A stretch of DNA of 64,000 nt from Alphaproteobacteria bacterium (lineage in GTDB: Bacteria > Myxococcota_A > UBA796 > CAJQPC01): positions 781,501-845,500 of the forward strand of contig JACKEV010000009.1 of the NCBI GenBank assembly GCA_020632795.1, read 5' to 3'. Of the stretch, positions 26,486 through 33,781 are shown piece by piece (position 1 is the stretch's first letter; the number at the start of each line of letters is the position of its first letter). The notes under the pieces are model-generated. The model made no database searches, was not told the DNA's origin, and saw only the letters and a program-made list of their open reading frames with translations. The translations under genes were made by a program, and so were the position numbers.

Positions 26486-27222
26486 CAAGCGCCAACGGAC
26501 CGCAGCCCCGCCATCCACTGCGCCACCCGCTCGGCGTCGTCCTCGTCCCAGGGGTGGAAGCCGGGCCGGAGGTAGTCGACGATGCGCGCGGCGAACTCCG
26601 TCGCCGGGGGCAGGCGGCGGCCGAGGCCACGGGGGCGGTTGAGGAACACGCCAGGGCCGCTGTGGCGCAGCTCCTGGGCCAGCAATGAGAGGCTGGCGGC
26701 CGCCCACAGCCCGCCGACCATCAGCGTGCCGCCCAGCAGGCCCAGGATGCGCAGCCCATAGCCAGGGGCGACGTGGGCCAGCAGGTCGAAGGCAACGGCC
26801 TTGTGCTCGATCTCCTCGGCGGCGTGCCAGCGGAGCAGCGCGCGGACGCCCTCGGGCGCGCCGTCGAGGGGGTCGAAGCAGAGCGCCCCGTGGCCCAGCA
26901 TGGCGGTGTGGTGCTCGCCCCCGGCCACGATGGACAGGGCCAGCGGAACGGGCAGCCGCTCGACGAGCCCCATCACCCGGTCCTGGCGGGCCAGGACGCC
27001 GTCGATGTCGAAGCCCTGCGACTCGAGCTGCTTGAGGAAGAGGCCGTGCTGGTGGGCGTGCCTGGCCTCCTGCTGGATGAAGGCGCGGGCCTGGGCGTCC
27101 AGCGCAGGGTCGGTGCAGCCGGCGCGGGCGCCCGCCACCACCTTGATCATCATGCGCTCCATCCGGGGGAAGAGCAGGTGCACCCCGTTGAAGACGTGGG
27201 TGTAGACGGGGTCGCCGGCCAT
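26485..27222 (-). CDS. Predicted metal-dependent hydrolase (PF10118 type)
   Basis: The 245-residue product matches the 'predicted metal-dependent hydrolase' family as I know it. WMAGDP..THVFN..LLFPRMERMM at the N-terminus is followed by QEARHAHQHG and WHAAEEIEHKAVAFD, the two His/Glu clusters likely to bind metal. A hydrophobic stretch follows (ILGLLGGTLMVGGLWAAASLSLLAQ), possibly membrane-associated. No good ribosome site precedes the ATG, and the family usually has some residues before this point, so a non-ATG upstream start is possible. It is divergent from the conflict-system operon. Confidence 0.8.
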   Translation of the reverse strand: MAGDPVYTHVFNGVHLLFPRMERMMIKVVAGARAGCTDPALDAQARAFIQQEARHAHQHGLFLKQLESQGFDIDGVLARQDRVMGLVERLPVPLALSIVAGGEHHTAMLGHGALCFDPLDGAPEGVRALLRWHAAEEIEHKAVAFDLLAHVAPGYGLRILGLLGGTLMVGGLWAAASLSLLAQELRHSGPGVFLNRPRGLGRRLPPATEFAARIVDYLRPGFHPWDEDDAERVAQWMAGLRSVGA

Positions 27223-27264
27223 CCAGTGGCGGGTCAGGCTGTCGGTCAGGTTGAGTGCAGGGCT

Positions 27265-27279
27265 GGACAGAATCTGTCC
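27265..27279. promoter_or_regulatory. Palindromic operator candidate between divergent operons
   Basis: GGACAGA-A-TCTGTCC is a perfect inverted repeat with 7-bp arms. It lies in the 135-bp gap between the metal-dependent hydrolase (-) and the EAD1 conflict gene (+), just after a TTGAGT that could be a -35. A dimeric repressor could control either side. Confidence 0.45.
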
Positions 27280-27357
27280 CCACCGATTAGCTGCCTTTGC
27301 GCATCACAAGCCCGCGCGCCCAGGCCATGAGGGGGTGGACGCCGGAGGAGCCGCTGC

Positions 27358-28566
27358 ATGCCGACCCCCGAGAACGCGCTGGAGCGTCTGCTCGCGGAAC
27401 TCTTCGATCCGCCGGATCTGCGACGCTTCCTGCGACGGCACGTCGGCGACGAGGTCGTGGACGTCCTGCCCGGCGCCCGGGAGAACAAGGAGGAGGTGAC
27501 GCACCAGGCCGTCCGTCGGCTCAAGCAGCGCGGAGAGATCGACGAAGCGTTCTTCTTGGCGTTGGAGCATGCGTTTCCGAAGCGGGCCGCCGACCTCGCC
27601 GAGGTGGCGGGGCATTGGGGGGTGTCGCCATCGGAGGCGCCGACGCCGTCGACCTCACGGAAGAGCGCGCCGCGAGACGAGAGCGAGCCGACCGAGGCGC
27701 TGCCTCCCATCCATGTGCTGCCCGAGTCCCGCTACCACCTGGACCGCATCCTGCAGTGGCAGGACGTCCTCCACCGCTGTGAGAGCAAGGGGCATCAGGC
27801 CTTCCTCATCTACGGCCCGCGCGCCCAGCACATCGGCGACTTCACCCGGCGGGTTCAGGCGCGCCTCAACCGCGCGGTCGAGACCGGGACCCACCGCATC
27901 CGCACTCTGAGCGCTGGCCCGGACGGCGAGGTGCGGCCCCGCACCCCCGAGGAGTGGGAGCAGCGTTTTGCCCTCGCCCTCGGCGGGGGTCGTCCGGTGC
28001 AGGCCCTGGAGAGAGCGGCCCGGAGAGAGCCGGTGTTCCTGTTCGTCGGGGAGCTGGCCTTCCAGGAGCTGACGTCGAGCCAGGACGAGGTGGACGCCTT
28101 CGCCAGGTTCCTCTCCCAGAAGCTCAGCGACATCCTGGCCGAGGCGAGACCCCGGCACCCCCTGCGGCTCTACGTGGCCGTCGAGGAGCCCGAACCCCTC
28201 TGGCCGGGGCTGGCCCGGTGGGTGCTGGCCAGCATGAGGCGTCAGCTCAGGATCCAGGGGCGACCGCTGCTCAACCTGAGCGTCGCCCCGGGACCCTGGG
28301 CGCGCCAGCTTCGCGCCGCCTTCCAGGGCCTGCACGAGGCGGGCCTGATGACCTACGCCCACGGCGAGGGCGTGAGCTATCCCCGCTGGGACCCCGACGT
28401 GCGTGGCTACGTCACGGATCTGGGTCTGCGTCCCGGCCCCGACTGGTGGGCGCGCCTCCAGCGCAGCCACGCCACCCACCAGGCCGACGGCGAGCGCTTC
28501 CGGGAGTTCTGCGAGGACCTGGACCGCCTGCTCCGTCAGCTTCAAAGGACGAGACGCGATGCCTGA
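27358..28566 (+). CDS. EAD1 plus inactive-STAND protein of a MoxR/vWA conflict system
   Basis: The 402-residue product begins with an effector-associated death-like domain of EAD1 type (about residues 1-80: LERLLAELFDPPDLRRFLRRHVGDEVVDVLPG..AVRRLKQRGEIDEAFFLALEHAFP). The remainder resembles inactive STAND NTPases: YHLDRILQWQDVLHR, FLIYGPRAQHIGDFTRRVQARL, with no Walker A lysine. In the NTP-dependent conflict systems described by Aravind's group such proteins bridge EAD-tagged effectors to a MoxR/vWA pair. GGAGGAG lies upstream of the ATG. The gene overlaps the MoxR ATPase by 8 bp. Domain names are by pattern and should be checked by HMM. Confidence 0.75.
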   Translation: MPTPENALERLLAELFDPPDLRRFLRRHVGDEVVDVLPGARENKEEVTHQAVRRLKQRGEIDEAFFLALEHAFPKRAADLAEVAGHWGVSPSEAPTPSTSRKSAPRDESEPTEALPPIHVLPESRYHLDRILQWQDVLHRCESKGHQAFLIYGPRAQHIGDFTRRVQARLNRAVETGTHRIRTLSAGPDGEVRPRTPEEWEQRFALALGGGRPVQALERAARREPVFLFVGELAFQELTSSQDEVDAFARFLSQKLSDILAEARPRHPLRLYVAVEEPEPLWPGLARWVLASMRRQLRIQGRPLLNLSVAPGPWARQLRAAFQGLHEAGLMTYAHGEGVSYPRWDPDVRGYVTDLGLRPGPDWWARLQRSHATHQADGERFREFCEDLDRLLRQLQRTRRDA

Positions 28567-29542
28567 ACCCTGGCGGACCCGCCGCGACCTCAATCCCGTC
28601 ATCCCGGCCACCGGGCTCAAGGGCCGCGACGGGACCTACCACGCCGAGCCCGACCTGGTGCGGGCGGCCAACGTCGCGCTGACCCTGCGGCGGCCCCTGC
28701 TGCTCACCGGTGAACCCGGCTGCGGCAAGACCGACTTCGCCTACGCGGTGGCCCACGCCCTGAAGGGCGACGCCGACGCCGAGGACGGCGCGCTGCTGGA
28801 GTGCCATGTGCGCTCGGACAGCCGCGCCGCCGATCTGCTCTACCACTACGACGCCCTGCGGCGCTTCGGGGACGCCCACTTCGGGGACAAGGAGAAGGCG
28901 GCCGAGGTGCGGGACTACATCCGGCTCCTGCCTCTGGGCCAGGCGCTGCACGCGCGGGAGCGGAGGGTCGTGCTCATCGACGAGGTGGACAAGGCCCCCC
29001 GGGACCTGCCCAACGACCTGCTGCGCGAGCTGGACCACGGGCGCTTCGTCATCCCGGAGATCCCGGTGGACGCCCCGCCCCACCCCTCGGGGCTGACCCG
29101 TGAGATGGGCCGCCCCCAGGGCGATCCCAGCCGGCCCATGGTCATCATCACCAGCAACGCCGAGCGCCAGCTCCCCGACCCCTTCCTGCGGCGTTGTGTT
29201 TTCTTCCGCATCCCTTTCCCGAGCCTGGACACCCTGACGAAGATCCTGGAGGACCGCTGCGGGGGCCCGGACCCGATGCACCGCTCCGCGACAGCGATCT
29301 TCCTGGGGATGCGCCGGGTAGCGGACCTCACCAAGAAGCCGGCGACCTCGGAGCTGATCGACTGGGTGGACGCGCTGCGCCAGGTCTACGTGCGCGACGA
29401 GGTTCAGCCGGCGCTTACGGGCTTCGCGGCCCTGGTTCGAGGTGCTGGAGCGCGGCTGGAGGGCCTGCCCTGGAAGACCCTGCCGGCGCTGACCTGCCTG
29501 CTCAAGCTGCACGAGGACCTGGAACGGGTCCACGCCGGCTGA
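28559..29542 (+). CDS. MoxR-family AAA+ ATPase
   Basis: The 327-residue product has Walker A GEPGCGKT (residues 51-58), Walker B VVLIDEVDK (137-145), sensor-1 region MVIITSNAERQLPDPFLRRC with an Arg finger, and the C-terminal helical lid. This is the compact MoxR layout. MoxR ATPases act with vWA-domain proteins to remodel partners at the expense of ATP. It overlaps the EAD1/iSTAND gene by 8 bp and lies 3 bp before the vWA-like gene, so all three are coupled in one transcript. No signal peptide; cytoplasmic. Confidence 0.93.
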   Translation: MPEPWRTRRDLNPVIPATGLKGRDGTYHAEPDLVRAANVALTLRRPLLLTGEPGCGKTDFAYAVAHALKGDADAEDGALLECHVRSDSRAADLLYHYDALRRFGDAHFGDKEKAAEVRDYIRLLPLGQALHARERRVVLIDEVDKAPRDLPNDLLRELDHGRFVIPEIPVDAPPHPSGLTREMGRPQGDPSRPMVIITSNAERQLPDPFLRRCVFFRIPFPSLDTLTKILEDRCGGPDPMHRSATAIFLGMRRVADLTKKPATSELIDWVDALRQVYVRDEVQPALTGFAALVRGAGARLEGLPWKTLPALTCLLKLHEDLERVHAG

Positions 29543-29545
29543 GCC

Positions 29546-32461
29546 TTGGCCAACGACCCGCCCCTGCAGCACCTCCTGGCCGCCGTCGAGCGCAGCGGCC
29601 GGCGCCTGAGCCCGCGCGAGCACGTCGAGCTGCGGCGTTGGCTGCGCGAGGCCCCGCCGGGGGATTGGGACACCCTGCGTGTGGGCCTGGCCTCGACGCT
29701 CGCCCGGGACGCCGAGGAGTGGACCCTCATCGCTGAGCTGGTGGAGCGGCACCGCGCCGGGGCGGTGACCGCCGAGGGGGAGAGCCTGGCGCTGGCGCCC
29801 ACGCCCGACGAGGCCGCGCCGACGCCTCGGGCGCGGCGCTGGCGGGACGGGCCGGGGCCGCTGGCGGTGGCGGTGCTCGCGTGGTTCGCCGTGGGCGCGC
29901 TCATCGTCTCCGCGTTCAGGCCGGAGCCTCACATCTCCATCCCGGTGGTTGAGGTCCCTGTGGTGGTCCCGGAGACCTCCGAGGTGCAGATCGAGTACAT
30001 CCCGATGCCCCTGGAGCCGGCACGAACCCTCACAATGGAGCCGGTCCAGCGCACCCCGAAGCACCGTGAGTTCTGGCGCTTCACCCTGGCTCTTGCCGCT
30101 GGGATGCTCCTGGCGACCCTGGGCCACCGCTGGCGCCACCTTGGCGCTGAGGCTCAGGCCGCCCAGGAGAAGCTGGCCGCAGGAGACGCCAATCGTCGGC
30201 GTCAGGAGCAGAGGCGCCTGGAGCTGGGGACCGACCCCGAACCCCTCTACGGATTCCCCTTGGCGCCCCCCCTCAGCGCCGCCGCCCTTGCCGAGAGCGC
30301 CGACCGCCTGGGTCAGCACCGTCGATGGTCCGGCACGCAGCGCCTGGACGTGGGGCGGACGGTCTCGCGTACGGCGCAGCGGGGCGGCCGGTTGGCGCCG
30401 GTGTTCCAGGCCCGGGGCCTGCCTGCGCCCTTCCTGGTGCTCATCGACGAGGGCGTGCGCGGGGGCCACCCCTGGCTGCACCGCTGCCAGGCGCTGGTGG
30501 AGGCCTGGCGGGCGCTGGGGGTGCCGCTGATCGTGGGCACCTTCCATGGCGGACACGTCGACCCCGTGTGGATGGGAGGGCTCCCCCGTTCCATCGAGGA
30601 TCTGGCCCGTCGCACGGGGGACCTGCCTCTCATCCTGCTCTCCCCGGAGCTGGACCCCTTTGATTTCGGGCGGGTGCAGCCCTGGGTGGGGCGGCTCTCG
30701 GCATGGGGCCGACAGGTGTGGATCGATCCCGATCCCCTGGCCATTCAACACAGAGGCCCCGAGATCGAGGCGCTGGCCGGGGTTGGCCTGCGGCGCTTCC
30801 CGTTCAGCGACAAGGGCGTGGTCGCGGCGGCCACCGCGGTGGTGGGCGTGGGGCGGCCCGCGGAAGCCCGAGATCCCACCTTGCCCGATGGGGAGGACCG
30901 CGAGGAGGCCCTGTGGCGATGGGCGCTGGCGGCGGTGCTGGTGCCCAAGCCCACCTGGGCCCACCTGGAGAGCCTGCGCGTGGCCTTCGACGAGCTGCGG
31001 CCGGCCTTGCCCGGTCCGCACGCGGTGCGCTGGCTGCTGGAATGGGTGAAGAAGCAGCCCGAGGCGCGGGGGAAGGCCATCTCTGACGACGGCGCCCAGC
31101 TCCACCTGCCCAAGGCCCTGCAGCAACGCCTGCTCCAGCAGCTTGAGGAGCGCGCCACCCGGGAGCCGGACGTGGAGGCCTTCCGCCAGCGGGCGCTTGA
31201 ACACCTGGACACCCAGCTCGGCCGGGCCCACCCCAAGGATCCCTTGAGCCGCCTCATCTGGACCCTGCGCAAGTCCCTCATCCAGCTCCGGCTCGGCGAG
31301 AAGCGCGCTGCCGAGCTGCTCCAGCCACTCCTGGGCAGCGCCTACCACGCCGAGGTGGTCGAGATCTTCCAGCGGGAGGCGGCGCGGTCGAGCGCGCGGG
31401 CCTGGTCAGCGGGGGACCGAGAAGCCGTCGCCCAGGCTGGGTGGTCCCGGCGAGCGTTGGGGTTGGCTGATCTGCTGCGCGGGGCGCGCCACACCTGGCC
31501 CCACCCCGGCCACCTGGCCCTCTGGTCGCTGGGCCTGGGCCTGGGCTCCTGGACCGCTCTGGAGGCCGCTGAGGCGTCCCGCCCCGTGGAGGTGGCCCAG
31601 GCCGAGCTGCCAGCGACCTTCGAGCTTCGTCCGCGACGGGTGTGGCCGGGCACAGGGCTGAGGCCGGATATGGTGGAGATCCTGCCAGGGCGGTTCCAGA
31701 TGGGGAGCCCGGAGGATGAGGAGAGGCGGGACGCGGACGAGATCCAGCACGAGGTGGTCATCACCCGGCGCTTCGCCATCGCGCGCACGGAGGTGACGCA
31801 GGCGATGTACGCGGCGGTGATGGGGGAGAACCCGTCGGTCGCGGAGTACAAGGGGGTGTCCCTGCTGGGCGACGAGCTGCCGGTCCAGAACGTGAGCTGG
31901 GTGGACGCCGTGCGGTTCTGCAACGCGCTGTCCGAGCGCGAGGGGCTGACGCCGGCCTATGCCATCCAGGGCGAGCAGGTGACCTGGAATCGGGACGCTG
32001 AGGGCTACCGCCTGCCGACGGAGGCCGAGTGGGCGTATGCGGCGCGGGCGGGTCGGCAGGAGATGTATGGGGAGACCTCAAGCTCGGATGAGATCTGCCG
32101 ATACGCGAATGCTCGGGACAGTGCGGCCGGGCAGGAGTTCGGGTGGGAGAGCTTGGCCCCTTGCGACGACGGCGTCGCGGGTCTCGCCCCCGCTGGCACC
32201 TACGAGCCGAGCGCCTGGGCGCTTCACGACATGGGCGGCAACGTCTCGGAGTGGACCTGGGACTGGTTTCAGGACTTGCCTGAAGATCTTCAGCAGGATC
32301 CTGAAGGTCCTTCAGCGGGCTCCGGCCGGGTGATCCGTGGCGGGTCCTGGAGCTCCCGCCCCGTCAACGCGCGGGTGGCCTACCGGCGCTGGGGGTCGCC
32401 CTCCGTCCGCGGCTACGTCCTCGGCTTCCGCCCCGCGAGGTCCTTGCCCTCTGCTCTTTGA
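29546..32461 (+). CDS. CoxE/vWA-like membrane protein fused to FGE-sulfatase (C-type-lectin fold) domain
   Basis: The 971-residue product starts at TTG 29546. Residues 1-72 resemble the helical region before vWA domains of CoxE type. Two membrane helices follow (about 104-124 and 178-194). A vWA-like Rossmann region (about 260-410, FLVLIDEGVRG..PLIVGTFHGG..LILLSPELDPF) lacks the DxSxS metal site. A third hydrophobic segment is near 660, and an FGE-sulfatase domain spans about 706-968 (PGRFQMGSPEDEE, ARTEVTQAMYAAVMGENPS, QNVSWVDAVRFCNALS, YRLPTEAEWAYAARAG, WALHDMGGNVSEWTWD, RGGSW..GFRPAR). The catalytic Cys pair of true formylglycine-generating enzymes is absent, so it is probably a ligand-binding domain. 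Its C-terminus is a DGR-type variable region. Confidence 0.85.
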   Translation: MANDPPLQHLLAAVERSGRRLSPREHVELRRWLREAPPGDWDTLRVGLASTLARDAEEWTLIAELVERHRAGAVTAEGESLALAPTPDEAAPTPRARRWRDGPGPLAVAVLAWFAVGALIVSAFRPEPHISIPVVEVPVVVPETSEVQIEYIPMPLEPARTLTMEPVQRTPKHREFWRFTLALAAGMLLATLGHRWRHLGAEAQAAQEKLAAGDANRRRQEQRRLELGTDPEPLYGFPLAPPLSAAALAESADRLGQHRRWSGTQRLDVGRTVSRTAQRGGRLAPVFQARGLPAPFLVLIDEGVRGGHPWLHRCQALVEAWRALGVPLIVGTFHGGHVDPVWMGGLPRSIEDLARRTGDLPLILLSPELDPFDFGRVQPWVGRLSAWGRQVWIDPDPLAIQHRGPEIEALAGVGLRRFPFSDKGVVAAATAVVGVGRPAEARDPTLPDGEDREEALWRWALAAVLVPKPTWAHLESLRVAFDELRPALPGPHAVRWLLEWVKKQPEARGKAISDDGAQLHLPKALQQRLLQQLEERATREPDVEAFRQRALEHLDTQLGRAHPKDPLSRLIWTLRKSLIQLRLGEKRAAELLQPLLGSAYHAEVVEIFQREAARSSARAWSAGDREAVAQAGWSRRALGLADLLRGARHTWPHPGHLALWSLGLGLGSWTALEAAEASRPVEVAQAELPATFELRPRRVWPGTGLRPDMVEILPGRFQMGSPEDEERRDADEIQHEVVITRRFAIARTEVTQAMYAAVMGENPSVAEYKGVSLLGDELPVQNVSWVDAVRFCNALSEREGLTPAYAIQGEQVTWNRDAEGYRLPTEAEWAYAARAGRQEMYGETSSSDEICRYANARDSAAGQEFGWESLAPCDDGVAGLAPAGTYEPSAWALHDMGGNVSEWTWDWFQDLPEDLQQDPEGPSAGSGRVIRGGSWSSRPVNARVAYRRWGSPSVRGYVLGFRPARSLPSAL
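32339..32442 (+). other. DGR-type variable region 1 (3' end of first FGE-sulfatase gene)
   Basis: Aligned with 33522-33625, the first 12 bases and last 26 bases are identical. The middle 22 codons (32351-32416) differ at 11 codons and 15 bases, all at codon positions 1 or 2 and none at position 3. All constant codons in that stretch lack A. Every variable codon is derivable from AAC, AGG or GAC, as expected for A-to-N mutagenesis from a template repeat. Confidence 0.88.
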
Positions 32462-32479
32462 CCCTCTTGCCCTCTTCCC

Positions 32480-32537
32480 CAGCGAAGCGCGTGAGCCCGG
32501 CCCCAGCGAAGCCAGGGCCGGTGCGGCGCGCGGAGCG
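32480..32537 (+). other. Conserved hairpin element 3' of variable region 1
   Basis: CCGGCCC (32497-32503) pairs with GGGCCGG (32515-32521) around an 11-nt loop containing GCGAAGC, a sequence known to form a very stable DNA mini-hairpin. The flanking CAGCGAAGCGC and GCGGAGCG blocks are shared with the element behind the second variable region. DGR target sites are known to carry a hairpin/cruciform just past the variable region. Confidence 0.7.
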
Positions 32538-32571
32538 TGCGCGTCGGCGCCGAGTCGGGTAGGGGGCGCCG

Positions 32572-32751
32572 ATGCAGCTCACGCTCGTGACCGTCGCGCT
32601 GGACCCGGAGACGGGGGTGTTTCCTTCGGCGCCGCTGTCGGCCATCCCGGGCCGCACCCCGCGCCCTGGCCTTCGGGCCGGGGCCGAAGCGAACCGGCCC
32701 GGCGACGGCCTTCGGGTGGTCGTCGGGCCCTTCGCGGGCCCTCGCGCATGA
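32572..32751 (+). CDS. 59-aa ORF resembling the N-terminus of DGR-associated HRDC accessory protein (remnant)
   Basis: ATG 32572 has AGGGGG about 6 bases upstream, and the stop overlaps the next gene's ATG (ATGA at 32748-32751), so it is probably translated and coupled. The first 27 residues (MQLTLVTVALDPETGVF, then PSAPLSAIPG) match my memory of HRDC-domain proteins in DGR cassettes, which begin with a strand, D-P-x-T-G-x-F and P-L-x-x-I-x-G. The rest is Arg/Pro/Gly-rich, contains GGCCTTCGGGC-like repeats and does not continue that family. I read it as a truncated or degraded accessory gene. Family match is from memory, so confidence is moderate. Confidence 0.55.
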   Translation: MQLTLVTVALDPETGVFPSAPLSAIPGRTPRPGLRAGAEANRPGDGLRVVVGPFAGPRA

Positions 32752-33644
32752 CCCCCCGCTGGCGCTCCATCCTCGTGCGCCTCGCCGGCTGGTTGTTGAC
32801 CGTGGGCGGTGTGGTCCTGGTGCCCTGGTCGCTGTGGCCCGAGTTCGGAGAGGAGGGGCCGATGGTGGGGCCGCTGCGCCCGGAGATGATGGTCCTGCCC
32901 GCGGGGACCTTCGACATGGGGCCGTCGGACGACACCCACGAGGTCACCCTCAGCCGCTTCGCCATCGCCCGGACGGAGGTCACCCAGGGCATGTACGAGC
33001 GGGTGATGGGGGAGAACCCCTCAGAGTCGGAGTACAAGGGCGTCTCCCTGCTGGGCGAGACGCTGCCCGTCCAGAACGTGTCCTGGCTCGACGCGGTCCG
33101 CTACTGCAACGCTTTGTCCGCGCTGGAGGGTCTCACGCCGGCCTACCGCGTCGAGGACGACGAGGTGACCTGGGACCGTGACGCGGACGGCTACCGCCTG
33201 CCCACCGAGGAGGAGTGGGAGTACGCCGCGCGAGGGGGCACGTCGCACACCTGGGCGGGGACCTCCGAGGAGGCCGATCTGTGCAGCTACGCGAACGTCG
33301 CGGACGCGCAGGCCAAGGACGCCTTCGGGTTTTCCTCGACGAGCTGTGACGACGGCGTGGCCGGGCTGGCCCCGGTGGGCCACTACCGCGCCAACGCCTG
33401 GAACCTCTACGACATGAGCGGCAACGTCTGGGAGTGGGTCTGGGACTGGGTTCAGGAGTATCCAGAGGGGCTTCAGGACAATCCTGAAGGTCCTTCAGCG
33501 GGCTCCCTCCGGGTGGCCCGCGGCGGGTCCTGGAACTTCCTCCCCGTCGTCGCGCGGGTGGCCGGCCGGTACAGGTGGTCGCCCTCCTACCGCGACAACG
33601 TCCTCGGCTTCCGCCCCGCGAGGTCTTTTCCCTCTGCACTTTGA
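32748..33644 (+). CDS. Membrane-anchored FGE-sulfatase (C-type-lectin fold) protein with DGR-type variable C-terminus
   Basis: The 298-residue product has an N-terminal signal anchor (about residues 8-28, ILVRLAGWLLTVGGVVLVPW). A single FGE-sulfatase domain follows: LPAGTFDMG, ARTEVTQGMYERVMGENPSESEYKGVSLLG, QNVSWLDAVRYCNALS, YRLPTEEEWEYAARGG, NLYDMSGNVWEWVWDW, RGGSW..GFRPAR. It is a close paralog of the C-terminal domain of the upstream 971-residue protein. It lacks the catalytic Cys pair of formylglycine-generating enzymes, so ligand binding is more likely than catalysis. The domain should face the periplasm or outside. The ATGA overlap fixes the start at 32748. Confidence 0.88.
   Translation: MTPRWRSILVRLAGWLLTVGGVVLVPWSLWPEFGEEGPMVGPLRPEMMVLPAGTFDMGPSDDTHEVTLSRFAIARTEVTQGMYERVMGENPSESEYKGVSLLGETLPVQNVSWLDAVRYCNALSALEGLTPAYRVEDDEVTWDRDADGYRLPTEEEWEYAARGGTSHTWAGTSEEADLCSYANVADAQAKDAFGFSSTSCDDGVAGLAPVGHYRANAWNLYDMSGNVWEWVWDWVQEYPEGLQDNPEGPSAGSLRVARGGSWNFLPVVARVAGRYRWSPSYRDNVLGFRPARSFPSAL
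33522..33625 (+). other. DGR-type variable region 2 (3' end of second FGE-sulfatase gene)
   Basis: This is the counterpart of 32339-32442. Variable codons here (33534-33599) read N,F,L..V..G..Y,R,W..Y..D,N against S,S,R..N..Y..R,W,G..V..G,Y in region 1. Several AAC codons here are probably unmutated template sequence. Upstream of the region the two genes differ at ordinary third positions, so the pattern is confined to this segment. Confidence 0.88.
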
Positions 33645-33687
33645 CCCTCTCGCCCTCTGCGGCTTCAGCCTCTCGCCCCGCCTGGAC

Positions 33688-33743
33688 CAGCGAAGCGCCC
33701 AAGCCGGGCCCAGCGAAGCAAGGCCCGGCTCAGGCGCGGAGCG
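33688..33743 (+). other. Conserved hairpin element 3' of variable region 2
   Basis: AGCCGGGCC (33702-33710) pairs perfectly with GGCCCGGCT (33722-33730), a 9-bp stem with an 11-nt loop CAGCGAAGCAA that holds the GCGAAGC mini-hairpin. The same flanking blocks (CAGCGAAGCGC, GCGCGGAGCG) occur behind variable region 1. The two stems differ in sequence but keep pairing, which suggests the structure matters. Confidence 0.7.
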
Positions 33744-33781
33744 GAGGCGACGTCTTCCGCGATCCCCATGAATCCGACCCT

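Noticed and set aside
28412..31348. Long minus-strand open frame opposite the MoxR and vWA/FGE genes
   Set aside because: The composition is biased (Gln/Arg/Gly/Pro) without motifs, and the plus strand carries Walker A/B and FGE motifs across the same DNA.
29546..33644. Active formylglycine-generating enzymes
   Set aside because: The C-terminal motif RGGSW..GFR lacks the catalytic Cys pair of true FGEs, and no sulfatase gene is nearby.
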